This document shows, one piece after another, positions 27,008 to 36,468 of a stretch of 64,000 bases of DNA. Every line of letters begins with the position of its first letter. Position 1 is the stretch's first letter. Position numbers and translations under genes: made by a program. The stretch comes from Streptosporangium sp. NBC_01756 (GTDB taxonomy: Bacteria; Actinomycetota; Actinomycetes; Streptosporangiales; Streptosporangiaceae). The notes beneath the pieces were generated by a model that did no database searches, was not told the origin of the DNA, and saw only the letters and a list, made by a program, of their open reading frames with translations. The stretch spans positions 1,426,001 through 1,490,000 of the forward strand of contig NZ_CP109130.1 of assembly GCF_035917975.1 (NCBI RefSeq). Direction: 5' to 3'.

Positions 27008-28033
27008 TCAGCGTTTGAGAGAGAACATCCGTCCGCGTCTTACGCTGTCGGCGGCGACGGCCAGAACCAGGATGCCGCCGATGATCATGTTGGAATAGAG
27101 GGCATCGATTCCCGCAACCGCGAGTGCATTGTCGATCTCGGCGAACAGGATCGCACCGAGAGCGGTGCCGGTGATCGTCCCGATGCCGCCGAACAAGCTG
27201 GTGCCGCCGATGAGTACGGCACTGATCGCCGTCAGGGTCACCGACGATCCGCCGGCGCTGACCTGACCGCTACCGGTGCGAGCGGCGTAAACGATGCCCG
27301 CGAACGCTGCGAGAGCACCGGCCCCGATATAGAGCCAGGCGTCAAGACGCCGGACCGGAATGCCGTTCTCAGTGGCCGCTAGCCGGTTGCCTCCTAGGGA
27401 CCGCACGTTGTATCCGTAGCGGGTGCGTTCAAGGACAAGGTGATAGGCGATACCTACCAGGATTCCCGCGATGATGACGTTCGGCACGCCGAGGGTCGAA
27501 CCGGTGCCCAGCGCGTTGAACTGCGTGGGAAGCGGTGCGATGTCGATGCCATCCGTGAAGAGGATGACCACCCCGCTCATGAAGTAGAAAGTGCCAAGCG
27601 TGGTAATGATCGGCGGCACTCGGAGGCGGTCGATAGTGACCGCGTTCAACGCTCCGATCGCTGCGCCGACCGCGATGCCGAGGAGTATCGCCAGCGGCCA
27701 GATGATGCCGTGGGTCATGAAATACGCCGCTGAGACCCCACCGAGCGTGAAGACCGCGCCCACCGAGAAATCGAAGCCTCCGCCGATGGTCACGAGTGTG
27801 AGCGGACACGCCACGATGAAGGTCACGACCGCGGCACGGATGACCTGGAGGAGGTTGTCCGACGTGCCGAAGGAGGGATTGCGTAGTGTGGCAAGAACGC
27901 CGACCAGGATCAGGACGGCGATCAGGGTCAGCTCCTGCCGGGCCAGCAGCCGCCGGCTGAGGCTGAGCTTGATGACCGGCGTGTCGATGGCCCCCGGCGC
28001 TATCGTCTCCGATGCACCGCCCCTCACGGTCAT
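27008..28033 (-). CDS. Sugar ABC importer permease (RbsC/FrcC-like)
   Basis: 341 residues, about ten membrane helices, with RbsC-family segments (PLTLVTIGGGFDFSVGAVFT, NRLAATENGIPVRR, AVLIGGTSLFGGIGTI). Start ATG 28033 overlaps the ATPase stop (ATGA), so the long upstream extension of the frame is not used. Membrane part of the CUT2-type importer. Confidence 0.92.
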   Translation of the reverse strand: MTVRGGASETIAPGAIDTPVIKLSLSRRLLARQELTLIAVLILVGVLATLRNPSFGTSDNLLQVIRAAVVTFIVACPLTLVTIGGGFDFSVGAVFTLGGVSAAYFMTHGIIWPLAILLGIAVGAAIGALNAVTIDRLRVPPIITTLGTFYFMSGVVILFTDGIDIAPLPTQFNALGTGSTLGVPNVIIAGILVGIAYHLVLERTRYGYNVRSLGGNRLAATENGIPVRRLDAWLYIGAGALAAFAGIVYAARTGSGQVSAGGSSVTLTAISAVLIGGTSLFGGIGTITGTALGAILFAEIDNALAVAGIDALYSNMIIGGILVLAVAADSVRRGRMFSLKR

Positions 28034-28794
28034 GCCGCAGTCCCTTGGCGAGCACCGGTGATGTATCCGATGACTTCGTCGCGAGTTACCGTTGTGGCAT
28101 CGAGGTGAGCGACGGTTCGACCGAGGCGCATCACCGTGATGTCGTCGCAGTAGTTGAAGACGAAGTCCAGGTCGTGACAAATGATGATGATTGCCTTTCC
28201 CTTGGCCTTGAGCCGATCGATGATGTCGCCGACGTGACCTCGCTCCTGAATTCCGAGCGCCGCGGTGGGCTCGTCCAGTAGCACGATCTTGCTTTCCTCC
28301 AGGCGCACCGCGCGCGAGATGGCAATGATCTGGCGTTGACCGCCCGACAGCATCCCGACGGGCGTCCGAACCGAGCCCACCCGCACGTTCAGATCCGCGA
28401 GCACCCGCGCGGCGTCGCGTTCCATTCGCTTGCGATCGACGAAGAACCTCTTCTTCGGGATGTCGCCCAGGTGCAGATTCGTCGCCACGTCCAGGCATTC
28501 GACGAGCGCGAGGTCCTGGTAGACGGTGGCGATGCCGTGATTGCGTGCGTCGGCTGGGCTATCGAAGGAAACGAGCGCACCCGAGATCCGCAGTTCGCCA
28601 CTGTCTGGATTGTGCAGGCCGGAGAGGATCTTCAGCATGGTCGACTTGCCGGCTCCGTTATCGCCGACGATTCCGTGCACCCGCCCGGCGGACACCCGGA
28701 GGTCGGCCTCGTGCAAGGCCTGTACATGGCCGAAGTTCTTACTCGCGCCTGCCAGCGTTAGCACGTTGGCCTGCGCTGTGCCGTCGTTTGTCAC
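28030..28794 (-). CDS. Sugar ABC importer ATPase, single-cassette (FrcA-like)
   Basis: 254 residues from GTG 28794 (AAGGAG seven bases upstream): Walker A GDNGAGKST, signature LSGGQRQ, Walker B IVLLDEPTAAL. CUT2 ATPases such as RbsA normally carry two cassettes in about 500 residues; this has one, as in the FrcBCA fructose/mannose system of rhizobia. That agrees with a fructokinase-like gene downstream. Confidence 0.92.
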   Translation of the reverse strand: MTNDGTAQANVLTLAGASKNFGHVQALHEADLRVSAGRVHGIVGDNGAGKSTMLKILSGLHNPDSGELRISGALVSFDSPADARNHGIATVYQDLALVECLDVATNLHLGDIPKKRFFVDRKRMERDAARVLADLNVRVGSVRTPVGMLSGGQRQIIAISRAVRLEESKIVLLDEPTAALGIQERGHVGDIIDRLKAKGKAIIIICHDLDFVFNYCDDITVMRLGRTVAHLDATTVTRDEVIGYITGARQGTAA

Positions 28795-28804
28795 AGAAGG
28801 CTCC

Positions 28805-29809
28805 TTACTGCAGGTCGCCGCTCTTGGTGAGAGAGTCGACGGTCGACGCGGTGGCAAAGTCGATCGGCGTCGAAATGTTCGACGGGACCGTTTCTCCCTT
28901 TGACAGCTTGATCAGCGCATCGACCGGCGCCCGGCCAATCTCGCACATGTTCTGCAACAGGAAGGAGTGCACGATTCCCGCCTTCATGCCCTCCACCGAA
29001 CCGCTGTAGATGCTGTTCGTGGTGAGAAAGACTTTGCTTACCTGGCTCTTCTGCTTGATAGCCGCGATGATCCCTGGGGTGGCGGCGCCCTCATTGGTGA
29101 CGAAGTGGTTGAGCTCAGGGTGTGCCGTCATCAGTGCCGTGGCCAGGTCGATCGTCTTGGTGACGTCCCCGCTGTCATACCGCGTGTCGACGATCTTGAT
29201 ACTGCTGTACTGCTTCGCGGCCTCTTTGAACGCGTTGACGAAGATCGCGTCCGGCCCGGTCGGGCCCTGGGTGAGGAACGCAACGTTCTGTTGCCCAGGT
29301 TTGGCCGCGACGGTTTTGGCGGCGAGCTGTCCGAACTGCTCGAAGGACGTGCCTGCATTGATGTTCTGGTTCTTGGTCTGACCGCCCTCAACGGTCGCAA
29401 CATAGGCACCAGCCGCACGGGCCTGTGCGAAGACCGGATCGAACTGCTCAGCGCTGGCCGGGAACGTCACCAGCGCGTCTATCTTGCTGGAAATACCTTG
29501 CTGAAGCCGGTCGATCATCAGCTTGGTGTCCATGTCGTTGCCGTTGGGGCCGGCCTGCGAGAAGGTGATCCCGTTCTTTTCCGCCTCCGCCTTCATGCAT
29601 TGCCCGATCGTCTTCCAGGCAGGGTAATTGGGCAGAGGATTCACGAAGAGCATGGACTTGATCGGCTTGGCCAGCGATGTCGCCGACGACTTGGCGGCGG
29701 CAGGACCGGTGGCGGTATCGATCGCGTTGCTACACGCGGTGACGCCGGCGGAAAGTGTGGTGATGATCGCGGTGTTGAGAGCGTAACGCACGTATCGTCG
29801 AGCGTGCAT
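28805..29809 (-). CDS. Sugar-binding lipoprotein of the ABC importer (RbsB/FrcB-like)
   Basis: 334 residues: signal with lipobox GVTACSN, then a periplasmic-binding type 1 fold (PNYPAWKTIGQCMKAEAEKN, LQQGISSKIDALVTFPAS). First gene of the operon that continues through ATPase, permease, esterase, small ORF, kinase and dehydrogenase. The ligand is probably a ketose, polyol or an acylated derivative. Confidence 0.9.
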   Translation of the reverse strand: MHARRYVRYALNTAIITTLSAGVTACSNAIDTATGPAAAKSSATSLAKPIKSMLFVNPLPNYPAWKTIGQCMKAEAEKNGITFSQAGPNGNDMDTKLMIDRLQQGISSKIDALVTFPASAEQFDPVFAQARAAGAYVATVEGGQTKNQNINAGTSFEQFGQLAAKTVAAKPGQQNVAFLTQGPTGPDAIFVNAFKEAAKQYSSIKIVDTRYDSGDVTKTIDLATALMTAHPELNHFVTNEGAATPGIIAAIKQKSQVSKVFLTTNSIYSGSVEGMKAGIVHSFLLQNMCEIGRAPVDALIKLSKGETVPSNISTPIDFATASTVDSLTKSGDLQ

Positions 29810-29952
29810 GCGCAGGATCCTTCCGGAGGCGACCGTCCCGCCGGGAGATCGGGCGCTCGTTTACAGTGACGTCAACGCTAGGTTTCACCCCGATAACGTG
29901 TCTACGGTCGGGTGGCTGACGTTCGCGCCGATTCTTCCGCCAATCGGCTAAG

Positions 29953-30957
29953 TCAGGTGAACGCAGCTCGGAGCGCCTCGACCTGGTCGCGGATCGCGGC
30001 CTGACCTAGCCGGGTCGCGTGAAACGAGTCGAAGGAATGGAACCCGCGTGCATACTGCCGCAGGTCGACCGGAACCTCGGCGCGCATGAGCCGCTGCGCA
30101 TGCTCCAGGGCTTCGTCTCGCAAAGGGTCGTAGCCGGCGGTGCAGAGATAGGTGGGGGGTGAAAGGGAGACGTCCGGCTCGTGAGCAGGTGAGCTGTGGA
30201 TCGGGTAGGCGACCTGGCCTGGGCTCCATTGCGGCCCCAGGTACAGGCGCCACATGTCGCGCAGCGTGTTATGCGTCAGAACAGGGGTGTCGGAATAATG
30301 CCGCGCGGTGTGTGTCGTGAGACCGGCGTCGAGAACGGGGAACAGCAGCATCTGTAGCACGAGGGCCGGGCGGCCGTCTCCGCTGGAACGGATCGCGGTT
30401 CCGCTGGCCAGGGCACCTCCGGCGCTGAGCCCGCCAATGGCGACGCGACCGTTGTCGATGCCGAGTTCATCCGAGTGGTCGCGCAGATGGACCAGGGCCA
30501 GGAGGCAATCATCGAGACCCGCCGGAAAAGGGTTTTCCGGCGAGAGACGGTAATCCACCGCGAACACGATGCACCCGGCTTCGGCCGCGTAGCTCTCGCA
30601 TCGGGTGTCCTCGCTGTTCAGGCCTCCGGTGACGAAGCTGCCGCCGTGGATGAACAGCAGCATCGGAAGCGGGCCACGCCGTTGCGTCCTAGGGCGGTAA
30701 CGCCGAACGGCCAGGTGGGTACCGTCAGGTCGCGGGACGACCGAATCAGTGGTCTCCACATCGTGGCGGCGATCGGACAAGCGCATGTTCGCAACCAGCG
30801 CCGCCTCGGTCGCCCGGGCCCCCGCCACGTCGGCGATGTCGATCCGGGGCATCAGTACCTGCATCGCAGCGAGCTCGGGATCGAGCATCATCCTGCCGGC
30901 TCGCCGAGGAGGGTCCGCCCCGCCTCGACTGTCCGGAGCGGATGGTGCGGTCGACAT
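29953..30957 (-). CDS. Second alpha/beta-hydrolase esterase, HSL family
   Basis: About 334 residues from ATG 30957 (M36 of the longest frame, where MSTAPSAPDSRGG begins; the upstream residues are low-quality). Motifs: HGGSFVTGG oxyanion loop, GLSAGGALA nucleophile elbow, Asp in GYDPLRDEA, His in GFHSFDSFH. Related in fold but not close in sequence to the esterase at 25933. It lies just upstream of the importer operon and divergent from the PucR regulator, so it is probably controlled with them. Confidence 0.88.
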   Translation of the reverse strand: MSTAPSAPDSRGGADPPRRAGRMMLDPELAAMQVLMPRIDIADVAGARATEAALVANMRLSDRRHDVETTDSVVPRPDGTHLAVRRYRPRTQRRGPLPMLLFIHGGSFVTGGLNSEDTRCESYAAEAGCIVFAVDYRLSPENPFPAGLDDCLLALVHLRDHSDELGIDNGRVAIGGLSAGGALASGTAIRSSGDGRPALVLQMLLFPVLDAGLTTHTARHYSDTPVLTHNTLRDMWRLYLGPQWSPGQVAYPIHSSPAHEPDVSLSPPTYLCTAGYDPLRDEALEHAQRLMRAEVPVDLRQYARGFHSFDSFHATRLGQAAIRDQVEALRAAFT

Positions 30958-31065
30958 GCGTCGAATCATGGCACATCGCGGCAGAGCAGGTAGCCGCAGC
31001 ACCACCATCGGCTCGTTCCGCCAGATGGCTAGTAACCGGGGAGGACACCGAGTACAGTTCAAGCC

Positions 31066-32193
31066 GTGCGCGGCTTGTTGAACCGATTGTCAAGCATCGA
31101 CTCCAGCGCCGAGCGAGGGCTGCAGGTCATCGAGTTCTTTGATCAGCTGCTTTCGCATAGGGCCGATGCGGAGGCGGTCGCACGGGCCACAGCGATCTTG
31201 TCCCAGACGACGGCCGGCGTCATCTTCGACGAGATCGGCGAGGTGCACGTTGTCGATCCGGCCGGGCGGACGCTCGATACATCGGGGCCGGGGCTGAACG
31301 TCCTCATCAGCGACATCATCGTTGACAATGATCCTGTCGGGCGCGTTTGGCTTGAACGTCGGGATGAGGCAGACGGGCACGAATGGGACGAGCTCATCAC
31401 TGCGCGGTTCGCGCTCACGATGGCGGCGTTGTATTCGCGCTCCTACAGCGACGACACCCATGTGGGCCTCACCAACCCGGAGCTCCTTCACACGCTGCTG
31501 AGCGATCAGGCGGGCGAAGCCGAGACAGCCCGGGCGGCGCGTCTACTCGGCTTCGGGGTGGGACAGCCAGTTCGTGTCCTCGCGGTACATGCCGAGGCCA
31601 GGATCGAAAGGATCTTGCCCGCTTTCCGAGCCGCCGTTGCCGGCGCAACAACCGGCCGGACTGTGGCGGCTCCGATGACGAACGACCTTGCCGTGCTCAT
31701 CGCGGCGGGCGCCGCCCCCCGTACTCCGACGCCCCATGGCATCGCGGTCTGTGTCGGCCCCGAGGTAGCGATCGAGCAATGCGGGCGGTCCTGGTCACAA
31801 GCCCGACGAGGAATCCGGTTCGCGGCCCTTCGAGCCAACCCGTCCAACTGGATTCTCGCCGAGGATCTGGGCTGCGTCATCGCGCTGGCTGATCTTGATC
31901 CTCAAGAAATCATGTCACTGCCCGATGTCTGCGCGGTCGGCGAACTCGCCAACTCTCGGTCGGGAAGTACCGATATGAAGATCCTCGATCAACTGGGGTG
32001 GCAGGGCTCGTTGCGTGAAGTAGCCACTGCGTTGCACATGCATCACAGCAGCGTGGCCTATCGCGTCGACCGGATCTCCGATCTGCTCGGTTTTGACGTG
32101 CGCTCCAGCGATGGCCGCTATCGCGGACGGACAGCCCTCTTGCTGTGGCATCTGCACGCCGCACCGCGCATGGCGCAACCGGACACCCGCTGA
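31066..32193 (+). CDS. PucR-family transcriptional regulator
   Basis: 375 residues: a degenerate N-terminal sensor region, a GGDEF-like middle (RVLAVHAEARIERILPAFRAA) and a C-terminal PucR HTH (GSLREVATALHMHHSSVAYR, then RISDLLGFDV, the cdaR-type helix pair). The start is GTG 31066. Divergent from the esterase at 30957 with about 110 bases between, it is the likely activator or repressor of the esterase and of the sugar operon. Confidence 0.87.
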   Translation: MRGLLNRLSSIDSSAERGLQVIEFFDQLLSHRADAEAVARATAILSQTTAGVIFDEIGEVHVVDPAGRTLDTSGPGLNVLISDIIVDNDPVGRVWLERRDEADGHEWDELITARFALTMAALYSRSYSDDTHVGLTNPELLHTLLSDQAGEAETARAARLLGFGVGQPVRVLAVHAEARIERILPAFRAAVAGATTGRTVAAPMTNDLAVLIAAGAAPRTPTPHGIAVCVGPEVAIEQCGRSWSQARRGIRFAALRANPSNWILAEDLGCVIALADLDPQEIMSLPDVCAVGELANSRSGSTDMKILDQLGWQGSLREVATALHMHHSSVAYRVDRISDLLGFDVRSSDGRYRGRTALLLWHLHAAPRMAQPDTR

Positions 32194-32576
32194 ATCGCCC
32201 CGGGTCTAGCGGAGGTCGTGGTGTGCCCCGGGTCCGGTGGAGTCGCGTTTCTGGATTGTCATGCCACGATGGTCGTGTTTTCGAACTGGCGCGCCCCGAG
32301 TTCGATGGAGCCCGTCGGGTGCGCCGCTCGGTCAAGGTGGTGCTCACCCGCGAGCAGATGTTCACCAGAACGGGCTTTCGTCTGGTTACCGAGTACATGT
32401 TTACCCTGGGCGCCGACGAGCGCGGCCGCCTCAGCACAGCCATGCACGGCATCCGCCCCGAGACCTCCACGTATGAGGATTACCGGGAGACGCTGACCGG
32501 CCTGGGCCAGATGGTTGTACGCCACGCCCAACGCCCGCCAGGCCTTGCGCCTGCCGAAAAACCTATCCATGCAGGT
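32194..32576. other. Stretch without a recognisable gene
   Basis: The plus strand is open and reads REQMFTRTGFRLVTEYMFTL, then DERGRLSTAMHGIRPETST, which has protein-like character, but it matches nothing I know and has no clear start. The minus strand is also open. It probably belongs to the decayed mobile-element debris that follows. Confidence 0.35.
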
Positions 32577-32925
32577 CAAGCGGCATGGGAGTACTCGTGG
32601 AGGACTCCGCCGAGCCGGTCTCGTCGGCGTACATTCAGGTCGATGATTCGCTCGGGATCCGTGATCGAGTCGGGGGCGGTGCGCAGCGGCACCGCTTGGT
32701 CCAGGGCTTGATGTGCTTGGTGCTGGTTGTAGAAGTGTTCTTACTCGCGCAGGGCGTGCCCCAGGTGGATTCGCGGCATCCGGATACCGATGAGCACCGT
32801 TTTGATGCCGGTTTCGGCGAGGATCTCATCCACGAGGGCCGGGGACTTCCCATCTCGATCTCGGAGCAGAAAGCGCGCTCGGCAGCCCGCATCGTCCAGA
32901 TCCATCATCAGACTTCTTCGTCTGG
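32577..32925 (-). pseudogene. Remnant of an integrase-core (rve) transposase
   Basis: Reading leftwards: MMDLDDAGCRARFLLRDRDG, DEILAETGIKTVL, then ALRE, EHFYNQHQAHQALDQAVPLR and RRRDRLGGVLHEYSHAA to a TGA at 32577. This is the C-terminal part of actinomycete rve/IS481-like transposases, with the usual ERW...RRELLD block (catalytic Glu) missing and a stop in the middle. An internal deletion has inactivated it; only the last third of the gene is left. Confidence 0.7.
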
Positions 32926-32959
32926 ATGATCCAGTTCGCGCTCGGGTGAGCGGTGGTGC

Positions 32960-34322
32960 CTAGTCGGTGGTTTGTTGACATGGGGCTGATGTCGCAGTAG
33001 GCCGGTGGATAGGGGTAGTTGGTGCTGTTCGGGGGTGGTCGTGATGGTGACCGCGCGGCGTCCGTGTCCACCGGGTCCGGGTCCGTTGGAGGAGTACGCG
33101 GCCCGGTTCGATGATCTGTGGTGCTCGCTCACGCAGCGCCGGGGATTCCGCGAATATCTGGCCGGGCTGCTGCTGCCACGGGACGCAACAAGACGCTGAC
33201 CTGCCTGGCCCGTGCGGAGCCGGTGGCCGGGGCCCAGAACGCGCGGTGCAGCGGCTGCAGTTCTTCCTGTCGGAGTCACCGTGGGACCACGAGAAAGTCA
33301 ACGCCCAGCGCCTTGAGCTGCTGCGGGCCGATCCGGCGACCGCGCCGCACGCGGGCGGGGTGCTGGCGATCGATGACACCGGCGACCGCAAGGACGGCAC
33401 CGCCACCGCGCACACCGCCCACCAGTATCCGGGCTCGGTCGGAAAGATCGAGAACGGGATCGTGGCGGTGACCACGCTCTGGGCCGACGAGCAGGTCTAC
33501 TACCCGCTGCACGCGCTGCCCTATACCCCCGCCGCTCGGCTGCCTCGCGGCCGCAGCGATCCGGCATTTCGCACCAAGCCGCAGCTCGCGGCCGTGCTCA
33601 CGGGTCGGGCGCAGGCCGTGAGCTTGCCTGGGGAGGTCCGCACGCGCCGGGCGCCCGGACCAAGGTCGTGCGGCGGTTTCGCGATGGCCGCACCAGCGTG
33701 TGGTGGGCCGCGGACGCGGTCCTGGGCGGCTACGGCCCGCACCAGGCGATCCGGCTGATCGTCGCGACCGCCGACCTGGCGACGCTGCCGGCCAAGGCCA
33801 CCTGATATCTGGCCACCAACCTGCCCCGCCCCGGCGGTCCGCGCGCTGCCGCCGCGTCGTTCCCGCCCGCCGACCTGGCCGAGATCGTGCGTCTCTACAG
33901 CCTGCGCACTTGGATCGAACAGGGCTACAAGCAGGTCAAGGACGAACTCGGCTGGGCCGATTTCCAGGTCCGCTCCGATGCCGCGATCCGCCGCCACTGG
34001 GTCCTGGTGATGTGCGCGTTCACCTTCTGCTGGCATGCCCGGCCCGCCGATCCGATCCCGCCACCACACCTCCCGCCCGCCCCGGCCGACGCCGACGGCG
34101 GAGAGAGGGGGGCCCATCGCCGTAGCGCCACCCGTGCCTATGTGCCGGCCCCGGGCCGTCCGCTACGTCCGCGGCTGGCTGATCCCCTGCGCACTGCTGC
34201 AACGCTGGTGGCGCAACTGGTCGAACAGGCCCCCGCCCGCTGAACTACAAGCCCTGGTCACAGCCGTCACCACAGGACGATCCCTCAACCTCTATGCCTC
34301 GCCCTGACAAACCACCGACTAG
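32960..34322 (+). mobile_element. Degenerate IS701-family element with intact ends
   Basis: Terminal inverted repeats TAGTCGGTGGTTTGT (32961) and its complement ending at 34321 are flanked by CTAG on both sides (32960-32963 and 34319-34322), the target usual for IS701. The transposase between them (about 33047-34240) is broken into several frames: EEYAARFDDLWCSLTQRRGF, VQRLQFFLSESPWDHEKVN, LAIDDTGDRKDGTATAH, and LRTWIEQGYKQVKDELGWAD. It cannot transpose by itself but has ends that another IS701 could use. Confidence 0.82.
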
Positions 34323-34360
34323 GGGTGGAACCGGGTCGCCGGAATCCACGGGCTCCAGGA

Positions 34361-34387
34361 GGGGACGAGTCGGCCTGTGGGCCGGGT
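34361..34387 (-). other. Duplicate of the rnpB 3' end (putative attachment site copy 1)
   Basis: GGACGAGTCGGCCTGTG-GGCCGGGT differs from the 3' end of the RNase P RNA gene at 48194-48217 by one base over the core. It is in the same orientation as that gene and as the copy at 40417. No other part of rnpB is near. I read it as the outer attachment site left by integration into rnpB. Confidence 0.65.
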
Positions 34388-34546
34388 CCAACTTGGCCTC
34401 CCGGAGCGTTGAGGTGGTCAGTCGTGCCGATGGCCGGTTCCCATCACCGCGTTCGTCATGGAGGTGCCCCACCGACCTGTCGGGTGCCTGACCCGAACGG
34501 ACCGGCGGAGCACAACTTCCGGCCTGCCTACGGTGGTGCTTTGGGG

Positions 34547-36427
34547 TCAGGGCCAGGTGGAGGGAAGGGCCGGGGCTAGGTCTTCCGGCCGCAGGGTGTG
34601 GTTTTCGGCGGCGGCGCGGCTCGGGGAGTCGCGCTTGAGCCGGACGGACGTCGGCCAGCGGGGTCCGTAGGCGCGGGTGAGGTAGGTGTGAGCGGTGGAC
34701 GGCGGGACGCACTGAAGGGAGAGAGGGCCGAAGGGCAGTGGACGGAGGTTGTGGAGGTCCTGGTCGGTGAGGTCGGGCCGGGGCCAGGTAAGGCGCGGGC
34801 GGTCGTTCGCGTAGCCCCACAGGCCGTCGTCCTTCCGGCGCAGCGGGAACAGGTCCACGTGCGGCAGCCGCCGGTCGGCCGGGAAGACCTTCAGGCCGAC
34901 TTCGGTCTCCTTGATGTCGCAGCCGAGGTCGAGGAACAGCGGGCGGGCGTCCAGGACAGCCGCGAGGTCCTGCTCACGGAAGGCGAGGTCGGCGTCGTCG
35001 TCCCACGGGATCATGCCGTGGTGGCGGATCGCGCCCAGGAGCGTTCCCGCGATCATCGTGTAAGGGACGCCGAGTTTGCCGAGCACCTCATGTGCGGTAC
35101 TCAGGCAGCGGTAGATGCCGTCGACGGCCCACTGCGGGTTGCGCGGGAAGCTCCAGTCGGCGGGTGGCGGGACAAGCGGAGCGAGCGTGTCGGGAATCTC
35201 CTGCTCCAGCCAGGAGGCGACGACGGGATCGGCGCCGCCGGCCAGGACCTCGTCGTAGGCCGTGTGGTGGAGGGCCAGGGCGTGAGCCTCCCCGCCGTCC
35301 GGGCGCCAGGACGTCCAGGGGCGGTCGTCGGTGACGAAGGACCGGAGACGGGCGGCCCACTCCGTTCCGGGCAGCAGATCGTCCTCGAGGATGAGGATGG
35401 ACTCGAGCGAGCGGCCACGTGCCGTGGCGACGATCGAGCGCAGCGCCTCGGCCCGGCTGGGCGCGTGGACCGGTTCGGCGAACCAGTCGATGCCGAGCGC
35501 GGCCAACTCCCGTCTGCCGCGCTGCCAACGTCGTTGGACGGCGTCGCGGTGCAGGCAGAACACCGCGTCGAATCGGGCGTAGGGGTTGGCCGCCTCCCTG
35601 CGTGCCAGGGCGAGGGTGGCCGCTGCCTGAGCGGAGCCCTCCGCCTCGAAGAGCTCGTGGAGATGCTTCTCGAACCCGTCGAGGTCCCAGCCGAGTTCCT
35701 CGTACAGCAGCACGTAGTTGCGGGCGCGGTCGCGCCAGAACGCCGGGTAGCGGGTCCCGCCGGCACGGAAGCCGCGGTGCACCCAGCGGAGGGAGGGCAG
35801 GCAGATCGCACGCCCGCCCGCCCGCCGGAACTTCTCGTGGATGTAGCCCTCCTCCCCGCCATGGCCGCGCATGCGCGGGTTGAAGCCGGGCCAGGCCAGG
35901 CGGCGGCAGGCGAACACTCCCAGACCCTGCATGGGGATCTCGAACGGTTCGCCCGACGGGTCCTGGCCGCGCGGGTCGCAGGCCCAGCGGCCCCACATGC
36001 CGGCTCCCCACTCGTCCTTCAGATGGGTGGCGACGTTGCCCGCCATGCTGTCCTGGAGTAGCGGACCCTGGACGATGTCCAGGCAGCCGGGGTTGGCGTC
36101 GAAATAGTCGAGCAGAGCCCGGACGGATCCGCTTTCCAGAAGGACGTGCGAGTCGACGCACATGACATATTCGGTCGTCGCCTCGCGGAAGATGATGTCC
36201 CGTGCACCAGTGCTCGCGTATCCCGCGAAAGGGACGTACTTACATCGGGGAACACGTTTCGCCAACGTTTCCAGGGCCGCGGAGATCGGCCCTCCCGGAT
36301 TGTTGTCGAGAATCAGGAAAGCGATGTCATCGATATCGGCTGCCTGTAGCAGCCGGGTCGCCTGGATAGTGAAGTAGACGCCGTCATAATCGTCGTACAC
36401 CGCCATCCCTATCGTCATTCGTGCCAT
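34547..36427 (-). CDS. Trimodular glycosyltransferase with C-terminal LicD phosphotransferase domain
   Basis: 626 residues, cytoplasmic. Residues 1-235 form a GT-A (family 2-like) domain with VDSH (91-94) at the metal site and GHGGEEGY (188-195). Residues about 286-410 resemble a GT25-type domain (VFCLHRDAVQRRWQRGRREL, acidic ILEDD at 346-350). Residues about 430-600 are LicD: AGTLLGAIRHHGMIPWDDDAD (the DDD triad at 476-478). LicD proteins transfer phosphocholine or similar groups from a CDP carrier to a glycan. It lies 41 bases behind the Thr-repeat gene and convergently organised around the nucleotidyltransferase fusion, so sugar addition plus phospho-group addition to that protein is a natural reading (inference). 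Confidence 0.82.
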   Translation of the reverse strand: MARMTIGMAVYDDYDGVYFTIQATRLLQAADIDDIAFLILDNNPGGPISAALETLAKRVPRCKYVPFAGYASTGARDIIFREATTEYVMCVDSHVLLESGSVRALLDYFDANPGCLDIVQGPLLQDSMAGNVATHLKDEWGAGMWGRWACDPRGQDPSGEPFEIPMQGLGVFACRRLAWPGFNPRMRGHGGEEGYIHEKFRRAGGRAICLPSLRWVHRGFRAGGTRYPAFWRDRARNYVLLYEELGWDLDGFEKHLHELFEAEGSAQAAATLALARREAANPYARFDAVFCLHRDAVQRRWQRGRRELAALGIDWFAEPVHAPSRAEALRSIVATARGRSLESILILEDDLLPGTEWAARLRSFVTDDRPWTSWRPDGGEAHALALHHTAYDEVLAGGADPVVASWLEQEIPDTLAPLVPPPADWSFPRNPQWAVDGIYRCLSTAHEVLGKLGVPYTMIAGTLLGAIRHHGMIPWDDDADLAFREQDLAAVLDARPLFLDLGCDIKETEVGLKVFPADRRLPHVDLFPLRRKDDGLWGYANDRPRLTWPRPDLTDQDLHNLRPLPFGPLSLQCVPPSTAHTYLTRAYGPRWPTSVRLKRDSPSRAAAENHTLRPEDLAPALPSTWP

Positions 36428-36468
36428 CTACTCGGAACACTCCAAGATCTTCAGAAGCCGGATCAGGA

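Noticed and set aside
32145..32711. A 188-codon plus-strand ORF after the PucR gene
   Set aside because: It runs into the antisense of a transposase remnant, has no start signal and matches no family I know.
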